Below, piece by piece: positions 1 through 7,600 of a DNA stretch of 64,000 nucleotides. Source of the DNA: JAJYVT01 sp035534455 (GTDB taxonomy: Bacteria; Actinomycetota; Acidimicrobiia; Acidimicrobiales; RAAP-2). Within the stretch, counting starts at the first letter, position 1. Each line of letters opens with the position of its first letter. Both the position numbers and the translations under genes were made by a program. The notes beneath the pieces are model-generated. The model saw nothing but the letters and a program-made list of their open reading frames with translations, was not told the DNA's origin and ran no database searches. The DNA is taken from positions 1 to 64,000 of the forward strand of contig DATLRV010000002.1 of the NCBI GenBank assembly GCA_035534455.1, in the 5' to 3' direction.

Positions 1-208
1 GCTCGGTCACCTGGGAGCCCACGGCGACCCCTCGGCCGCCGTCCAAGTGGGCGAGCCCTGCGCCCAGGAACACTCCCGGCGGGGTGCCCGACTCGGCGTA
101 GTAGGCGGTCAGGTTCGAGGTCCCAGCGGGCGCGCCGTCGCCGACTGCCACCGACTCCATCAAGTAGCGGTAGCCCGACCCCAGGCTCATCCGGCGCAGC
201 GAGATCAA
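1..208 (-). CDS. MobF/TrwC-type conjugative relaxase, N-terminal end only (cut by window edge)
   Basis: Reading leftward from a TTG at 208, the 69 visible codons resemble the start of actinobacterial MobF (TrwC-like) relaxases: MISLRRMSLGSGYRYLM, then LTAYYAES, then GTPPGVFLGAGLAHLDGG. In this family the paired tyrosines near the N-terminus attack the nicked strand at the origin of transfer, starting conjugation. The TTG keeps the conserved LRRMS residues; the ATG at 190 is the alternative. The rest of the gene lies left of the window, so it is unknown whether it is intact. It fits the integrase, excisionase and ArdC fragment nearby as part of a conjugative element. Confidence 0.8.
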   Translation of the reverse strand, partial: MISLRRMSLGSGYRYLMESVAVGDGAPAGTSNLTAYYAESGTPPGVFLGAGLAHLDGGRGVAVGSQVTE

Positions 209-669
209 CGACCCGATCCGTCCTCGGGGGCGCACTTCGTCCCTCACCTGGAAGACGGGCGGGCGACCACGATCGGACCCCCGGCGCCGAGCCGAACCGC
301 CTCGCATGCCAGACGTGTGGCGCATTTCTGCTGGTGACGTCGACCGGCCTGCGGTGATCAGCGTTCGCGAGGCCAGGCGGATGCGGAACCAGCTCGAGGC
401 GTTGGGAGGATCAGCACGAACGGCGGCTGGTCTTGGGCGTTGACAGGCATCGGGCCGGATGAATCTGTCATCGGCGGAGGAACGACGGCTCGATTCGGTG
501 CGGTGTATTGCCGGCCAGGCCAGGGGTTACGCGGAACCCGGCCTGGCGAGCCCGGTCATAGCCGTGGAGAGCCCGCGGCGTAGACCACCGACGGTCCCCG
601 ATCGGAGCGGACGTGAGGCTGGGAGCCCCGCGGACGAGCAACAGGGCGGGTCGCCGCTTCAGAACGTAG
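209..669. other. Non-coding or degenerate stretch within the mobile element
   Basis: No convincing gene is seen here. A 45-codon reading frame (306-443, plus strand, opening MPDVWRISAG and ending in a charged helix-like segment) is the only modest candidate; it has no recognisable domain. The longer frames across this stretch are of the kind high-GC sequence produces by chance. The region lies between the divergently placed relaxase start and the ArdC fragment, so it probably once held the relaxase promoter and the front of the ardC gene. Confidence 0.4.
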
Positions 670-822
670 AACGACCACTTCGACTACTCCTTCGGGTACG
701 TCGCCAACTGGGCCGGTGGCGGCGAGGCGACCGCCGGCATCAAGGCGACGTGCGAGCGGATCCAGAAGACCGCAGCGTCGATCCTGCGGTCCTTCGAGGA
801 GGACAAGCAGGCGGTGGCGTAG
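670..822 (+). pseudogene. ArdC-like antirestriction protein, C-terminal remnant
   Basis: Fifty codons read DYSFGYVANWAGGGEATAG, then an IKATCERIQKTAASILRSF helix, then a TAG stop at 820-822. This matches the C-terminus of the ArdC-type (ssDNA-binding N-terminal domain plus zincin-like) proteins common on actinobacterial conjugative elements. A TAG immediately upstream (667-669) closes the frame and no start or N-terminal domain is visible, so this is a remnant. Such proteins protect incoming single-stranded DNA during conjugation. It lies close to the AbiEii stop in convergent orientation. Confidence 0.6.
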
Positions 823-841
823 ACGCTGACTGCCGCCCTGG

Positions 842-1741
842 TCAGTCCGGTGGGAAACCGCCGACAGCCAGGGTGGCCTCGACCTCTCGTCGGTGGCGAG
901 GATCGCATGCAGCCCAGCGGTGCTCGCTGTCGTCGAGATCAGCGATGAACCCATACCGGTGCCGGACGGTACGTTCCCAGCCTGCCAGGTCGACCGGCTG
1001 CGTCAGCATCCCGATCGACTCCGACGCAAAGTCCTGCTCACGCCGCTCGGTGAGAACATCGGCGGGATCGAGAGGTCCGTCACCGCGTCGATCATCGACG
1101 ACGTCGCCCCACACCTTCAGCACCCAGAGGCGACGCACCAGCGGTTCGTCTATCGGACGACTTGCCATCTGTGCCAGGTCGTACACGTCACGACCCAGTG
1201 CGGTTCGTCGGTAGCGGGCGAGCTTCTCGGCGCACGCCTCCGCTTCGGCGATCACCGGCAACGACGGCAGTGCCATGTCGTAGCCACGGTGCACCGGGAG
1301 CGCCACGAACGGCAGAACTTCCGGTGCGAGCACGAGTGGTCGTCTCGCAAACTCGACGGATGCAGGGATGTTCGGGCGCCCGAGATCCGGATGGTCGACC
1401 GCAAGATTCCAGTGGCGACCGTCACCCCGAGTGGGGGTGAGAGAAAACTTGAATCCGGCCACCAAGGCGCCGTCGATCGCCCCGCAGACCTCCAGGACGG
1501 TGTCGTCATCGGGAGCAGCGAAATCGAGGTCGGTCGAGAATCGCCCAGCGCCGCCCAGGCGGCACTTTCGCAGGCTCGTACCGCCCTTGAAAACCAACGA
1601 TCCGTCTGCGAAGAGGCCCAGCTCGGCGAGGAGCCAGAGTGCGTGGTCCTGCGCAACATCGAGGAGCGCAGCGTCGTACGTGTCCGCCCGGCCCGCACCG
1701 TGTCGGCCGATGAGAGCGCGCGTCAGCGATGGACCAGCCAC
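842..1741 (-). CDS. abiEii: AbiEii/AbiGii-family nucleotidyltransferase toxin
   Basis: This is the toxin of a type IV toxin-antitoxin pair, a DUF1814-type nucleotidyltransferase; in the family such enzymes act as bacteriostatic NTases, some modifying tRNA. The hallmark motif is visible: VFKGGTSLRKC, then RFSTDLDF, giving the GG-S ... D-x-D nucleotidyltransferase core, followed by a conserved KLARYR stretch near the middle and a DVYDLAQM segment. The GTG at 1741 directly follows the AbiEi stop (TGACGTG); a second in-frame GTG at 1762 would make a 20 nt overlap. Either way the genes are translationally coupled. About 299 residues, normal for the family and without frame damage. It lies inside the conjugative element as a maintenance or phage-defence cargo module. 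Confidence 0.9.
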   Translation of the reverse strand: MAGPSLTRALIGRHGAGRADTYDAALLDVAQDHALWLLAELGLFADGSLVFKGGTSLRKCRLGGAGRFSTDLDFAAPDDDTVLEVCGAIDGALVAGFKFSLTPTRGDGRHWNLAVDHPDLGRPNIPASVEFARRPLVLAPEVLPFVALPVHRGYDMALPSLPVIAEAEACAEKLARYRRTALGRDVYDLAQMASRPIDEPLVRRLWVLKVWGDVVDDRRGDGPLDPADVLTERREQDFASESIGMLTQPVDLAGWERTVRHRYGFIADLDDSEHRWAACDPRHRREVEATLAVGGFPPD

Positions 1742-1742
1742 G

Positions 1743-2648
1743 TCAGGCTTTCCCGACTGCACCCTGCAATGGTGCAACGAAGTGATCCACGACGGAGAAA
1801 TCCGGCGCCCACACGGTCTTAGATCCCTCACCGAACTGCACCTTGGGCATGTTCGTCATCGGTCGACGTCCGAGGAGCGCGACGCCGTCGTCGTGGCGAT
1901 TGCCGCAGTGCAACAGATAGGCGGCTCGCTGCCACGCCGACGACGACTGCGTCTCCAGCAGACCGGCGAGCCGGTCAATGTCGCAGTCCTCGACAAGCTG
2001 CTCCAGGTGACGGACAAGGTCTCCCCACACCCGGAACGACAACGGTCTGGCGGAGAGCTGGACGACGAGGGCTTCCGGTCCGAACCCTGGCAGGCCACTC
2101 GCCCACGCCTGCATGTCCAGTCGGCGCCGGTGGAGCAGGACCGTCGTGGGTTCCAGGCGGGGGGCGACGTCGGCGCTCCACCCCAGAGTGACGATCGACA
2201 GGTGAGCCCGGAGCCCGTGGGGCAGTCGGTTCTTGGTCGGCGTCCAGACGGCGACCGAGCCGGAGAAGGCCCGGTCGAGGTAGCCGAGATGCCACGCAGC
2301 GGCCTCACCGGCGAGAGCGAAGACGGCGTCGGGCTCTCGGGCCTTCCAGCCGCGGACGTCGATGTAGGGGTCGATGACCTCCTCCTCTCCGGGCGGCACG
2401 TAAGCCCAGACGCCCTTCACGTGGAGGGGTTGCAGCCACCCCAGCCGCTGCAACTCCCGGACCGTCGGGTCGACGTGCCGAGATGAGCCTGACTCCGTGA
2501 GGTCGGCCTCGATGTCCTCCCTGGTCACGACCGCGGGACGATCCCGTGCAAGGCGCGCCAGCAGACCCGCTGCCCAACCGGGGATCCGGCGGTCCGATCT
2601 GACGCCCTTCTTGGCCTGTGGCTGGTCCGTTCCCATGGTTGGCTCCAT
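1743..2648 (-). CDS. abiEi: AbiEi-family type IV antitoxin / transcriptional autorepressor
   Basis: A 301-residue antitoxin partner of the downstream AbiEii. The N-terminal ~90 residues form a winged-helix region (GLLARLARDRPAVVTREDIE ... VRELQRLGWL), as in AbiEi proteins, which bind inverted repeats in their own promoter. The C-terminal part is the antitoxin domain, with an LHRRRLDMQAWA segment and a final ring of basic and aromatic residues. ATG at 2648, with a second ATG at 2636, so the exact start is uncertain by four codons. AbiEi does not bind its toxin directly in characterised systems; it counteracts toxicity and represses the operon. The gene is first in the two-gene operon and directly follows a repeat-rich promoter. 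Confidence 0.9.
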   Translation of the reverse strand: MEPTMGTDQPQAKKGVRSDRRIPGWAAGLLARLARDRPAVVTREDIEADLTESGSSRHVDPTVRELQRLGWLQPLHVKGVWAYVPPGEEEVIDPYIDVRGWKAREPDAVFALAGEAAAWHLGYLDRAFSGSVAVWTPTKNRLPHGLRAHLSIVTLGWSADVAPRLEPTTVLLHRRRLDMQAWASGLPGFGPEALVVQLSARPLSFRVWGDLVRHLEQLVEDCDIDRLAGLLETQSSSAWQRAAYLLHCGNRHDDGVALLGRRPMTNMPKVQFGEGSKTVWAPDFSVVDHFVAPLQGAVGKA

Positions 2649-2735
2649 ACCCGGATGAATCCCGCTGTGGGCTTCTTCCGGGCTTGATCCTAACCGATTG
2701 GTTAGCTCTGTACCCGGATTAGACCCACCACAGCG
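2648..2735 (-). promoter_or_regulatory. Repeat-rich promoter/operator of the abiE operon
   Basis: Three nested symmetries lie upstream of abiEi. TAACC (2691-2695) and GGTTA (2700-2704) form a short inverted repeat around GATT. CGCTGTGG (2663-2670) and CCACAGCG (2728-2735) are perfect inverted arms outside it. TACCCGGATGAATCCC (2648-2663) and TACCCGGATTAGACCC (2711-2726) form a near-direct repeat. AbiEi antitoxins are known to autorepress through inverted repeats, so this is the expected operator. Binding is inferred, not shown. Confidence 0.6.
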
Positions 2736-2895
2736 CAGATCCGGGCGCGCAGCTAACCGTCGTCCCTGCCTCCGAGAGGGTCACCGCCAGGCCACCGGGA
2801 GCCGGATTCCAGGCCACGAGGGCGCCATCTCCTTCTTCCTCCTGTTCTTCCTCCTCCTGCTCCTGCTCCTCGTGGTGGTGGTGATCGCCGTCGCC

Positions 2896-2961
2896 GCCGT
2901 GCTCGTCGCCGTGGTCGCTGTCGTGGTCGCCGTGCTCGTCGCCGTGGTCGCTGTCGTGGTC
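2896..2961. repeat. 33-bp perfect tandem repeat, two copies, in a low-complexity tract
   Basis: Two identical 33-bp units (2896-2928 and 2929-2961) lie in a C/T/G-skewed tract running from about 2835 to 2970. Read on the plus strand the tract would code for an implausible Leu/Val-only stretch. Read on the minus strand it codes for alternating Asp, His, Glu and Gly. Neither reading is supported by a clear start, so it is listed only as a repeat. Confidence 0.75.
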
Positions 2962-2970
2962 GCCGCCGCA

Positions 2971-3603
2971 ATGGCCGGTCGGTGCGGGCGTCTCGATGCG
3001 ACCGAGTCGTCGGCTGCCCAGCTTGGCGCTGGCACCGACACCGGCGGTGGCGGGGCGACGAGCGGGCCGACGACGAGGCGCGCCGCGCCGAACGCATCTC
3101 CCCTTTCAAAGCTCTACGAACCCGAGGGTCCCGCCGACCTCGACGAGCTGACCGGGCCGGTCTACTGGCCCGACCTCACCCAGGGCGAAGCCCGCCAGGA
3201 GTGGGCGTCGCTGCGAACGTGGGTCGAGCCGCTCTGCGAGCGGTTCCCTCATCTGGACCACCACGTCATCCCCGCTGCTGGTTCAAGCACCCCGGTCATG
3301 TCGAAGCCCTCGCGGCGCTCCGCGACGCGGAGCGAGTCACCTACGCCGAGATCGCTCCTGGCACCGCCGCGGTCGACCTGGCACCGGGCCTTCCAGTTGA
3401 CTGAGGCCCGCCTGCGGGACTGGACCGGCCAGCTCCCCTGCGGCGCCACCCACGAATCGCGTACCCGCCAATCCCAGCCGATCGACCCGACCGAGTGGGA
3501 GCAGTTCGTCACCGAGGACGCGACCCGGCGCGCCCATCACGCGATCGCCAGCGCACTGGACGGCGAGGGGCGCCGAGTGGCCGCCGGGCCGCCAACACCA
3601 TGA
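2971..3603 (+). pseudogene. Degenerate conjugative-element gene of unknown function (copy A)
   Basis: A conserved-looking product begins around 3109 (LYEPEGPADLDELTGPVYWP) and continues DLTQGEARQEWASLRTWVE and RFPHLDHHVIP. The frame then slips by one base near 3272, so CWFKHPGHVEALAALRDAER continues in another frame, and an extra C near 3379 restores the original frame at WHRAFQLTEARLRDW. The aromatic-rich CW-K-HPGHVEAL pattern recalls small proteins of actinobacterial integrative elements; I cannot name the family. The stop TGA overlaps an ATG at 3600, suggesting a former downstream gene that has also decayed. Most of this gene is duplicated at 7601-7998. The upstream limit is uncertain. Confidence 0.55.
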
Positions 3604-3617
3604 CCACCCACAGCAAC
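3211..3617 (+). repeat. ~400-bp direct repeat, copy A (within the integrated element)
   Basis: From CTGCGAACGTGGG at 3211 to CCCACAGCAAC at 3617 this sequence closely matches 7601-7998 by eye, with scattered substitutions and a few single-base indels. Copy A lies left of the excisionase and integrase genes, while copy B lies right of the tRNA-like attachment site. Both copies carry the same one-base deficit before the CWFKH codons, so the damage predates the duplication. Confidence 0.85.
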
Positions 3618-3753
3618 CGACATCTCGAACGGTGGGACGTCGAGCGAGGCGACGTGAACGATCGTCCCCACGATCACCACCAACGAGGTCACGGTGCTCA
3701 TGGTCCTGCACTTCAGTGCTCGGACCCACTCTCGATAGAACGAGGAAAGCAGA
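3604..3753. other. Degenerate spacer before the excisionase gene
   Basis: Frames here look like a decayed gene that began at ATG 3600 (MTTHSNRH). In another frame, 3659-3739 reads TIVPTITTNEVTVLMVLHF before a TAG, which looks protein-like but has no start. No further feature is seen. Confidence 0.35.
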
Positions 3754-4008
3754 ATGTGCGCAATGAGCAGCAGAACGGGGTTGCTTCAAGAGTCCGCTCG
3801 CCGCCGCCCGCTGATAACCATCAGGGAAGCTGCCAGGTACACCGGACTTACTGAGCGGTTCGTCCGGCGACTGCGTCAAGAGCACATCATCCGGTTCTAC
3901 AAGGTCGGAGGGCGGATTCAATTCGACCCCAATGACCTCGACGAGTACTTGGCAAGCTGTGCCGTCACACCCTCACCCCACAATCCGGGGGAGTTCGGCA
4001 TGAGGTGA
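3754..4008 (+). CDS. Excisionase-type helix-turn-helix DNA-binding protein
   Basis: An 84-residue protein with one MerR/AlpA-like winged-helix domain. LITIREAARYTGLTERFVRR is the recognition region, followed by the wing IRFYKVGGRIQF and the DPNDLDEYLASC helix typical of HTH_17 excisionases. These bind near att sites and direct the partner integrase toward excision. A good ribosome site, GAGGAAAG, lies 5-6 bases before ATG 3754; ATG 3763 is an alternative. It lies 122 bases upstream of the integrase in the same direction, the standard xis-int arrangement. Confidence 0.85.
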   Translation: MCAMSSRTGLLQESARRRPLITIREAARYTGLTERFVRRLRQEHIIRFYKVGGRIQFDPNDLDEYLASCAVTPSPHNPGEFGMR

Positions 4009-4130
4009 GCGGTGGCGCGACGTAAGCGTGAGAGCTTGGGGTCAGTACGACGGTGGGTTTCGCGGGCCCCGGATCTCGGATTCCTGCCCAAGACAACGAA
4101 GGGGCGCGCTGCCGCGAGGACGGAGGACCA

Positions 4131-5366
4131 ATGAGTTCGATTACGAAGATGCCGAGTGGCCGCTGGCGGGCCCGTTACCGCGACCCGAACGGCCGCAGTC
4201 GGTCAAAGACGTTCGCACGCAAGGCCGACGCGCAGGGCTTCCTCGACGACACGTCGACCGACGTTCGACGCGGCGAGTGGACCGATCCGCGTCAGCGCCG
4301 GCTCCGCTTCGATGAGTGGGCCGATCGCTGGTGGTCGACGACCGCGCGCCTGGCGCCGGCGACGCGGCGCGGATATTGGACGAAGCTCGAGCACCACGTC
4401 CGCCCGTACTTCACCGGGCGCCGGTTGCTCGACATCGACTTTCTGGACGTCGAGGAGTTCATCGCCGAGCTCCACCGCCGCGAACTCGCAGCGAAGACGA
4501 TCCGGGAGTGCGTGACGATCCTCTCGCTGATCTTCCGCGGTGCGGTGCACGCGAACGTCCGCCGGGACAACCCGGCAGCTGGTCACCGCATCGACGTCCG
4601 TCGCAAAGTCATCGGCACCGGGGACGTCCTCGACATGGCGCAGGTGCGCCGCCTGGTGGACACCACGCCGAAGCGGTGGAAGTCCGCCGTGTGGGTGTTG
4701 GCGCTCTGCGGGTTGCGGCCGTCCGAGCTCTGCGGGCTACGCGTCGGTGACGTCGACTTCGCACGGCGGACCCTCCACGTCTCTGTGACCCGCCAGCCGG
4801 TCCCCAAGTTTGACGGCAACCGACGCCGCGTCGTCGAGGGACCGCCGAAGACGGCTGCTGGCGACAGAACGATCCCGCTGCCCGAGTGGCTCTGCGACGA
4901 GCTCGCCGCGATGCTGGCCGAGCGTCGAGGCGATTCCCCCAGCATCATCGACCGCTCGGTGCCGCTGTTCGTGACCCGCTACGGCAATCCGGTCAGCCGA
5001 GACGACTTCCGTCAGCGGATCATGCGGCCGGCGCTGCGGCGCGCCGGGCTGCCAGAGACGATTCGAACTTACGATTTGCGCCACTCGCACGCTTCGCTCC
5101 TGATCGACCTCGGCGCCAACCCTCTCGCCGTCGCGCAGCGCATGGGGCACAGTGACCCGGCGATGACGCTCCGGGTCTACGGGCACCTCTTCGAGGGCGT
5201 GCAGGAGCGCCTCACCGAGCAGCTCGACGAGCTCCGGGAGCAGGCGGACGCGAGCGCTGCGACCGCCGTCGTGGTCCCGCTCGCAGGACACAACGGGGAC
5301 ACGCGGGACACGAAAAAGACACGAAATCGGGGTAAAATCCGGTCAACTTCGGTCGAGTCTGGATAG
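4131..5366 (+). CDS. int: Tyrosine-family site-specific integrase
   Basis: A 411-residue tyrosine recombinase that would integrate and excise the element. Near the N-terminus is an AP2-like DNA-binding segment (GRWRARYRDPNGRSRSKTF), then a SAM-like core-binding domain (about residues 75-155), then the catalytic domain. Catalytic residues are visible: Arg in CGLRPSELCGL, His-x-x-Arg in DLRHSHAS, His in RMGHSD and the Tyr nucleophile in RVYGHL. ATG 4131 is preferred over longer frames because GGACGGAGGACC lies just before it and homologous proteins begin MSSI-K-PSGRWRARY. The C-terminal tail is rich in Asp, Thr and Lys. The gene ends about 30 bases before a tRNA 3'-end sequence, the expected attachment site. 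Confidence 0.95.
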   Translation: MSSITKMPSGRWRARYRDPNGRSRSKTFARKADAQGFLDDTSTDVRRGEWTDPRQRRLRFDEWADRWWSTTARLAPATRRGYWTKLEHHVRPYFTGRRLLDIDFLDVEEFIAELHRRELAAKTIRECVTILSLIFRGAVHANVRRDNPAAGHRIDVRRKVIGTGDVLDMAQVRRLVDTTPKRWKSAVWVLALCGLRPSELCGLRVGDVDFARRTLHVSVTRQPVPKFDGNRRRVVEGPPKTAAGDRTIPLPEWLCDELAAMLAERRGDSPSIIDRSVPLFVTRYGNPVSRDDFRQRIMRPALRRAGLPETIRTYDLRHSHASLLIDLGANPLAVAQRMGHSDPAMTLRVYGHLFEGVQERLTEQLDELREQADASAATAVVVPLAGHNGDTRDTKKTRNRGKIRSTSVESG

Positions 5367-5395
5367 GCGTTCACCCAGCTCAGGGTGCATATCGC

Positions 5396-5445
5396 CTGGA
5401 CCTGCGGCGATGGGCCGTGGGGGTTCAAGTCCCCCCTCGCCCACC
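5396..5445 (+). other. tRNA 3'-end attachment site (attR-like) bounding the integrated element
   Basis: The sequence holds the 3' part of a class II tRNA. A variable-arm hairpin pairs GCGGC (5404-5408) with GCCGT (5414-5418). A perfect T arm follows: GGGGG (5419-5423), loop TTCAAGT, CCCCC (5431-5435). The acceptor strand is CTCGCCC (5436-5442), followed by ACC. No matching GGGCGAG 5' strand occurs within the preceding ~90 bases, so this is not a complete tRNA gene. A long variable arm points to tRNA-Leu or tRNA-Ser. Position just past an integrase gene is typical for the att duplication left by a tRNA-targeting element. Confidence 0.8.
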
Positions 5446-5583
5446 CTCCCTCAAGTGGGCTCGGGTCCACTTCGACGCCGCAGACACGACATCGTGTCGG
5501 ACGCCAGGATCGTGGGTGCCATTTGGCTCGGGGCTCGGGGCAGAGGCATTAACACCAGCAACACTTATTACAAATCAGGCTGG

Positions 5584-5596
5584 TATTATTCCCCTA
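5584..5596 (+). promoter_or_regulatory. Probable leaderless promoter of the ATPase gene
   Basis: TATTAT at 5584-5589 lies seven bases before the ATG at 5596 in an AT-rich pocket (5550-5595) that stands out from its surroundings. No ribosome-binding site precedes the ATG. Transcription starting at or next to the ATG would explain this. No clear -35 element is visible. Confidence 0.4.
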
Positions 5597-7116
5597 TGGC
5601 TTTCCAACCCCCCAGTGACCTGTACGACCGTGAGTCGGAGTGGGCCTCGCTTGTCAGCTGGGCGACTGACCCCCGCCCTGGAATGCAGGTGGCCGTCATC
5701 TGGGGACGCCGGCGCCAGGGAAAGTCTTACCTACTCCGACGGCTTTCCAACGCAACCCATGGGCTCTATTACCAGGCCGTCCAGCGGACGACTCCTCAGT
5801 CGCTAGGCGAACTGGGGGCTCGACTAGGGGACCATCTTGGCGTCGGAAGGCTTGCCTTCAGGGACTGGGACGAAGCTCTCAGTGCACTTGCTCAATTGGG
5901 AGTGCGCCACTTCGGAGGGTACGGAGGAGCTGCCTACGGCTCAGCGCCCTACGGCGGAACCACGACGGACCTTGGTCCAGCCGTGGCCGTCATCGACGAG
6001 TTCCCCTACCTGCGCAGCGAAGCGGCGGAGTTGCCCTCGGTGATCCAACGTGCCGTCGACCGGTCGGTTGACGAGCAAGGTCCACCGGTGCGGCTCATTC
6101 TCTGTGGATCAGCGCTGTCGGTGATGACCGAGCTGCTCGCTCCGAGGTCACCTCTCCATGGGCGCATCAGCATGCAACTGCTCGTGAATCCCTTCGACCA
6201 CCTCACTGCTGCCGCATTTTGGGGAATCGACGATCCTCGGCTCGCCTTGAGGGTAATCGCCGTGGTGGGAGGTACGCCGGCATACCGTGATCTAGCCCGC
6301 TCGAGGCCAGCGTCGCTCGCCGACTTCGACCGCTGGATCGTCGAGGGTGTTCTGGACCCATCGAGCGCACTCTTCCGTGACGACGAGGTCCTGGTTGCGG
6401 AAGGTCTCGAGGTTTCCAATCGGACGATCTATCAGTCCGTCCTCTCTGCGGTCGCCTCGGGCGAGTGCACGCAGTCAAAGATCGCCTCGGCCATCGGTCG
6501 GACGGTCAATGCCACCCAATTCTCGCTGGACAACCTCGTCCGTGCGGGGTTCTTGACCAAGGACGAGGATGCGATCCGGCAGCGACGTCCCGTCTACTCG
6601 GTTTCCGATCCCCTTATTCGTTTCCATCGCGCGATCCGCGACCCGGACGCTGCCCGCTTCGAAGACGGGCAAGGCGCAGCAGCGTGGCGAGATGCCGACC
6701 CGCGGTTCCGCTCTGCAGCTCTTGGCCCGACGTGGGAGGGCCTTGTACGGAAACACGTCCGCCGTCGCGCTGAAGAGCTCTTCGGCGAGCCGGCGAAGGA
6801 TGTCGGACGTACCGCGGTCCCGAATCAGGAGCGCCGCGTGGAGGAGGAGGTCGATGTGGTGGCGCTCGGTTCCGGCTCCGGTCCGAAGCGCAAGGTAGTC
6901 AGGTGCCTCGGTGAGGCGAAGCTGAGGGAACTGGGGGTTGGGGACTTGATTCGCTTGGAGGGGATCGCGCAGCGCATTGCCAGCGCAAGTGTGCGAGTCG
7001 CCGAGCCGTGCTACGTGCTCGCCTCCGCCTCAGGGTTTTCGAAGGAACTCATTCGCGGAACCCGCGCGAGGCATGACGTGAAGCTCGTCAGCCTTGATGA
7101 TGTCTATGCGCCTTAG
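5596..7116 (+). CDS. AAA-type ATPase with C-terminal DUF234-like domain
   Basis: A 506-residue ATPase of the archaeal-ATPase/DUF234 type. The Walker A is GRRRQGKSYLLRRL (about residue 35) and the Walker B-like strand is AVAVIDEFPYLR (about residue 130). A sensor-like LILCGSALSVM follows, then a winged-helix region (SKIASAIGRTVNATQFSLDN) and a C-terminal DUF234-like, possibly nuclease-related part (EEEVDVVALG ... RCLGEAKLRELGVGD). The E-x-D/E-x-K pattern resembles PD-(D/E)xK folds. The role of the family is unsettled; some members neighbour defence or mobile genes. It has lower GC and less regular codon use than the genes from 14 kb on, consistent with acquisition. Homologous sequence begins at MAFQPPSD, so upstream in-frame codons through the tRNA fragment are ignored. 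Confidence 0.8.
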   Translation: MAFQPPSDLYDRESEWASLVSWATDPRPGMQVAVIWGRRRQGKSYLLRRLSNATHGLYYQAVQRTTPQSLGELGARLGDHLGVGRLAFRDWDEALSALAQLGVRHFGGYGGAAYGSAPYGGTTTDLGPAVAVIDEFPYLRSEAAELPSVIQRAVDRSVDEQGPPVRLILCGSALSVMTELLAPRSPLHGRISMQLLVNPFDHLTAAAFWGIDDPRLALRVIAVVGGTPAYRDLARSRPASLADFDRWIVEGVLDPSSALFRDDEVLVAEGLEVSNRTIYQSVLSAVASGECTQSKIASAIGRTVNATQFSLDNLVRAGFLTKDEDAIRQRRPVYSVSDPLIRFHRAIRDPDAARFEDGQGAAAWRDADPRFRSAALGPTWEGLVRKHVRRRAEELFGEPAKDVGRTAVPNQERRVEEEVDVVALGSGSGPKRKVVRCLGEAKLRELGVGDLIRLEGIAQRIASASVRVAEPCYVLASASGFSKELIRGTRARHDVKLVSLDDVYAP

Positions 7117-7501
7117 CCCCCCGGCACACCAGCACTTCGAACCCGCCGCTTGGCAGCTCGACGCGGCGGTGGCGGTGGTTCCGGAAATGCCGCCCGAGGT
7201 GAAGGCGCTCCTCGAGAAGCTCCGCCACGCCAAGCAAATGCTCGAGCAGGCGCAGCGAGACGCAGCCGGCGTTGTCCACGCCGCGGCCGTGACGCTTACC
7301 CGCGAAGACGGCTTGTCGATGCGCGACGCCGGCAGGATCATGGGGATCTCGCACCAGCGCGTCGCGCAGATCCTTGAAGAGAACGAGCACCTCGGCCAGG
7401 AGCTCGGCAACTTCGGGGGTGGCGATTTCGGCGGCGTCTCCCTACCGGAGGGCGGACCAATGGGGCGGCACGGGGCCTACGAAGCGGCCATCAAGACCTG
7501 A
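7097..7501 (+). CDS. Small helix-turn-helix protein, unknown function
   Basis: About 134 residues. The central part is a long helix (VKALLEKLRHAKQMLEQAQR) followed by an HTH resembling sigma-70 region 4 or HicB-type antitoxin DNA-binding units (GLSMRDAGRIMGISHQRVAQ). The C-terminus is Gly-rich. It overlaps the ATPase 3' end by about 20 bases, so the two are probably co-transcribed and the small protein may regulate or partner the ATPase. Starts at 7094 (TTG), 7097, 7100 and 7106 are all possible, and no ribosome site decides between them. Confidence 0.6.
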   Translation: MMSMRLSPPAHQHFEPAAWQLDAAVAVVPEMPPEVKALLEKLRHAKQMLEQAQRDAAGVVHAAAVTLTREDGLSMRDAGRIMGISHQRVAQILEENEHLGQELGNFGGGDFGGVSLPEGGPMGRHGAYEAAIKT

Positions 7502-7600
7502 GCAACCGGCGGGCGCAAGCCGCCGCTTCACCCCGTGGGTCGCGATCTCAAGGCGTCGCGCAGCCTATTCCCCTCTCTTCTACCCGCGAGCGATCGCGCC

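Noticed and set aside
2719..2970. A minus-strand Asp/His/Glu-rich protein
   Set aside because: No start codon or ribosome site is evident and the composition comes from a DNA-level repeat, so it is recorded only as a repeat tract.
5367..5445. A complete tRNA gene after the integrase
   Set aside because: The T arm, variable arm and 3' acceptor strand are present, but no 5' acceptor strand GGGCGAG or D and anticodon arms occur upstream, so only an attachment-site fragment is supported.
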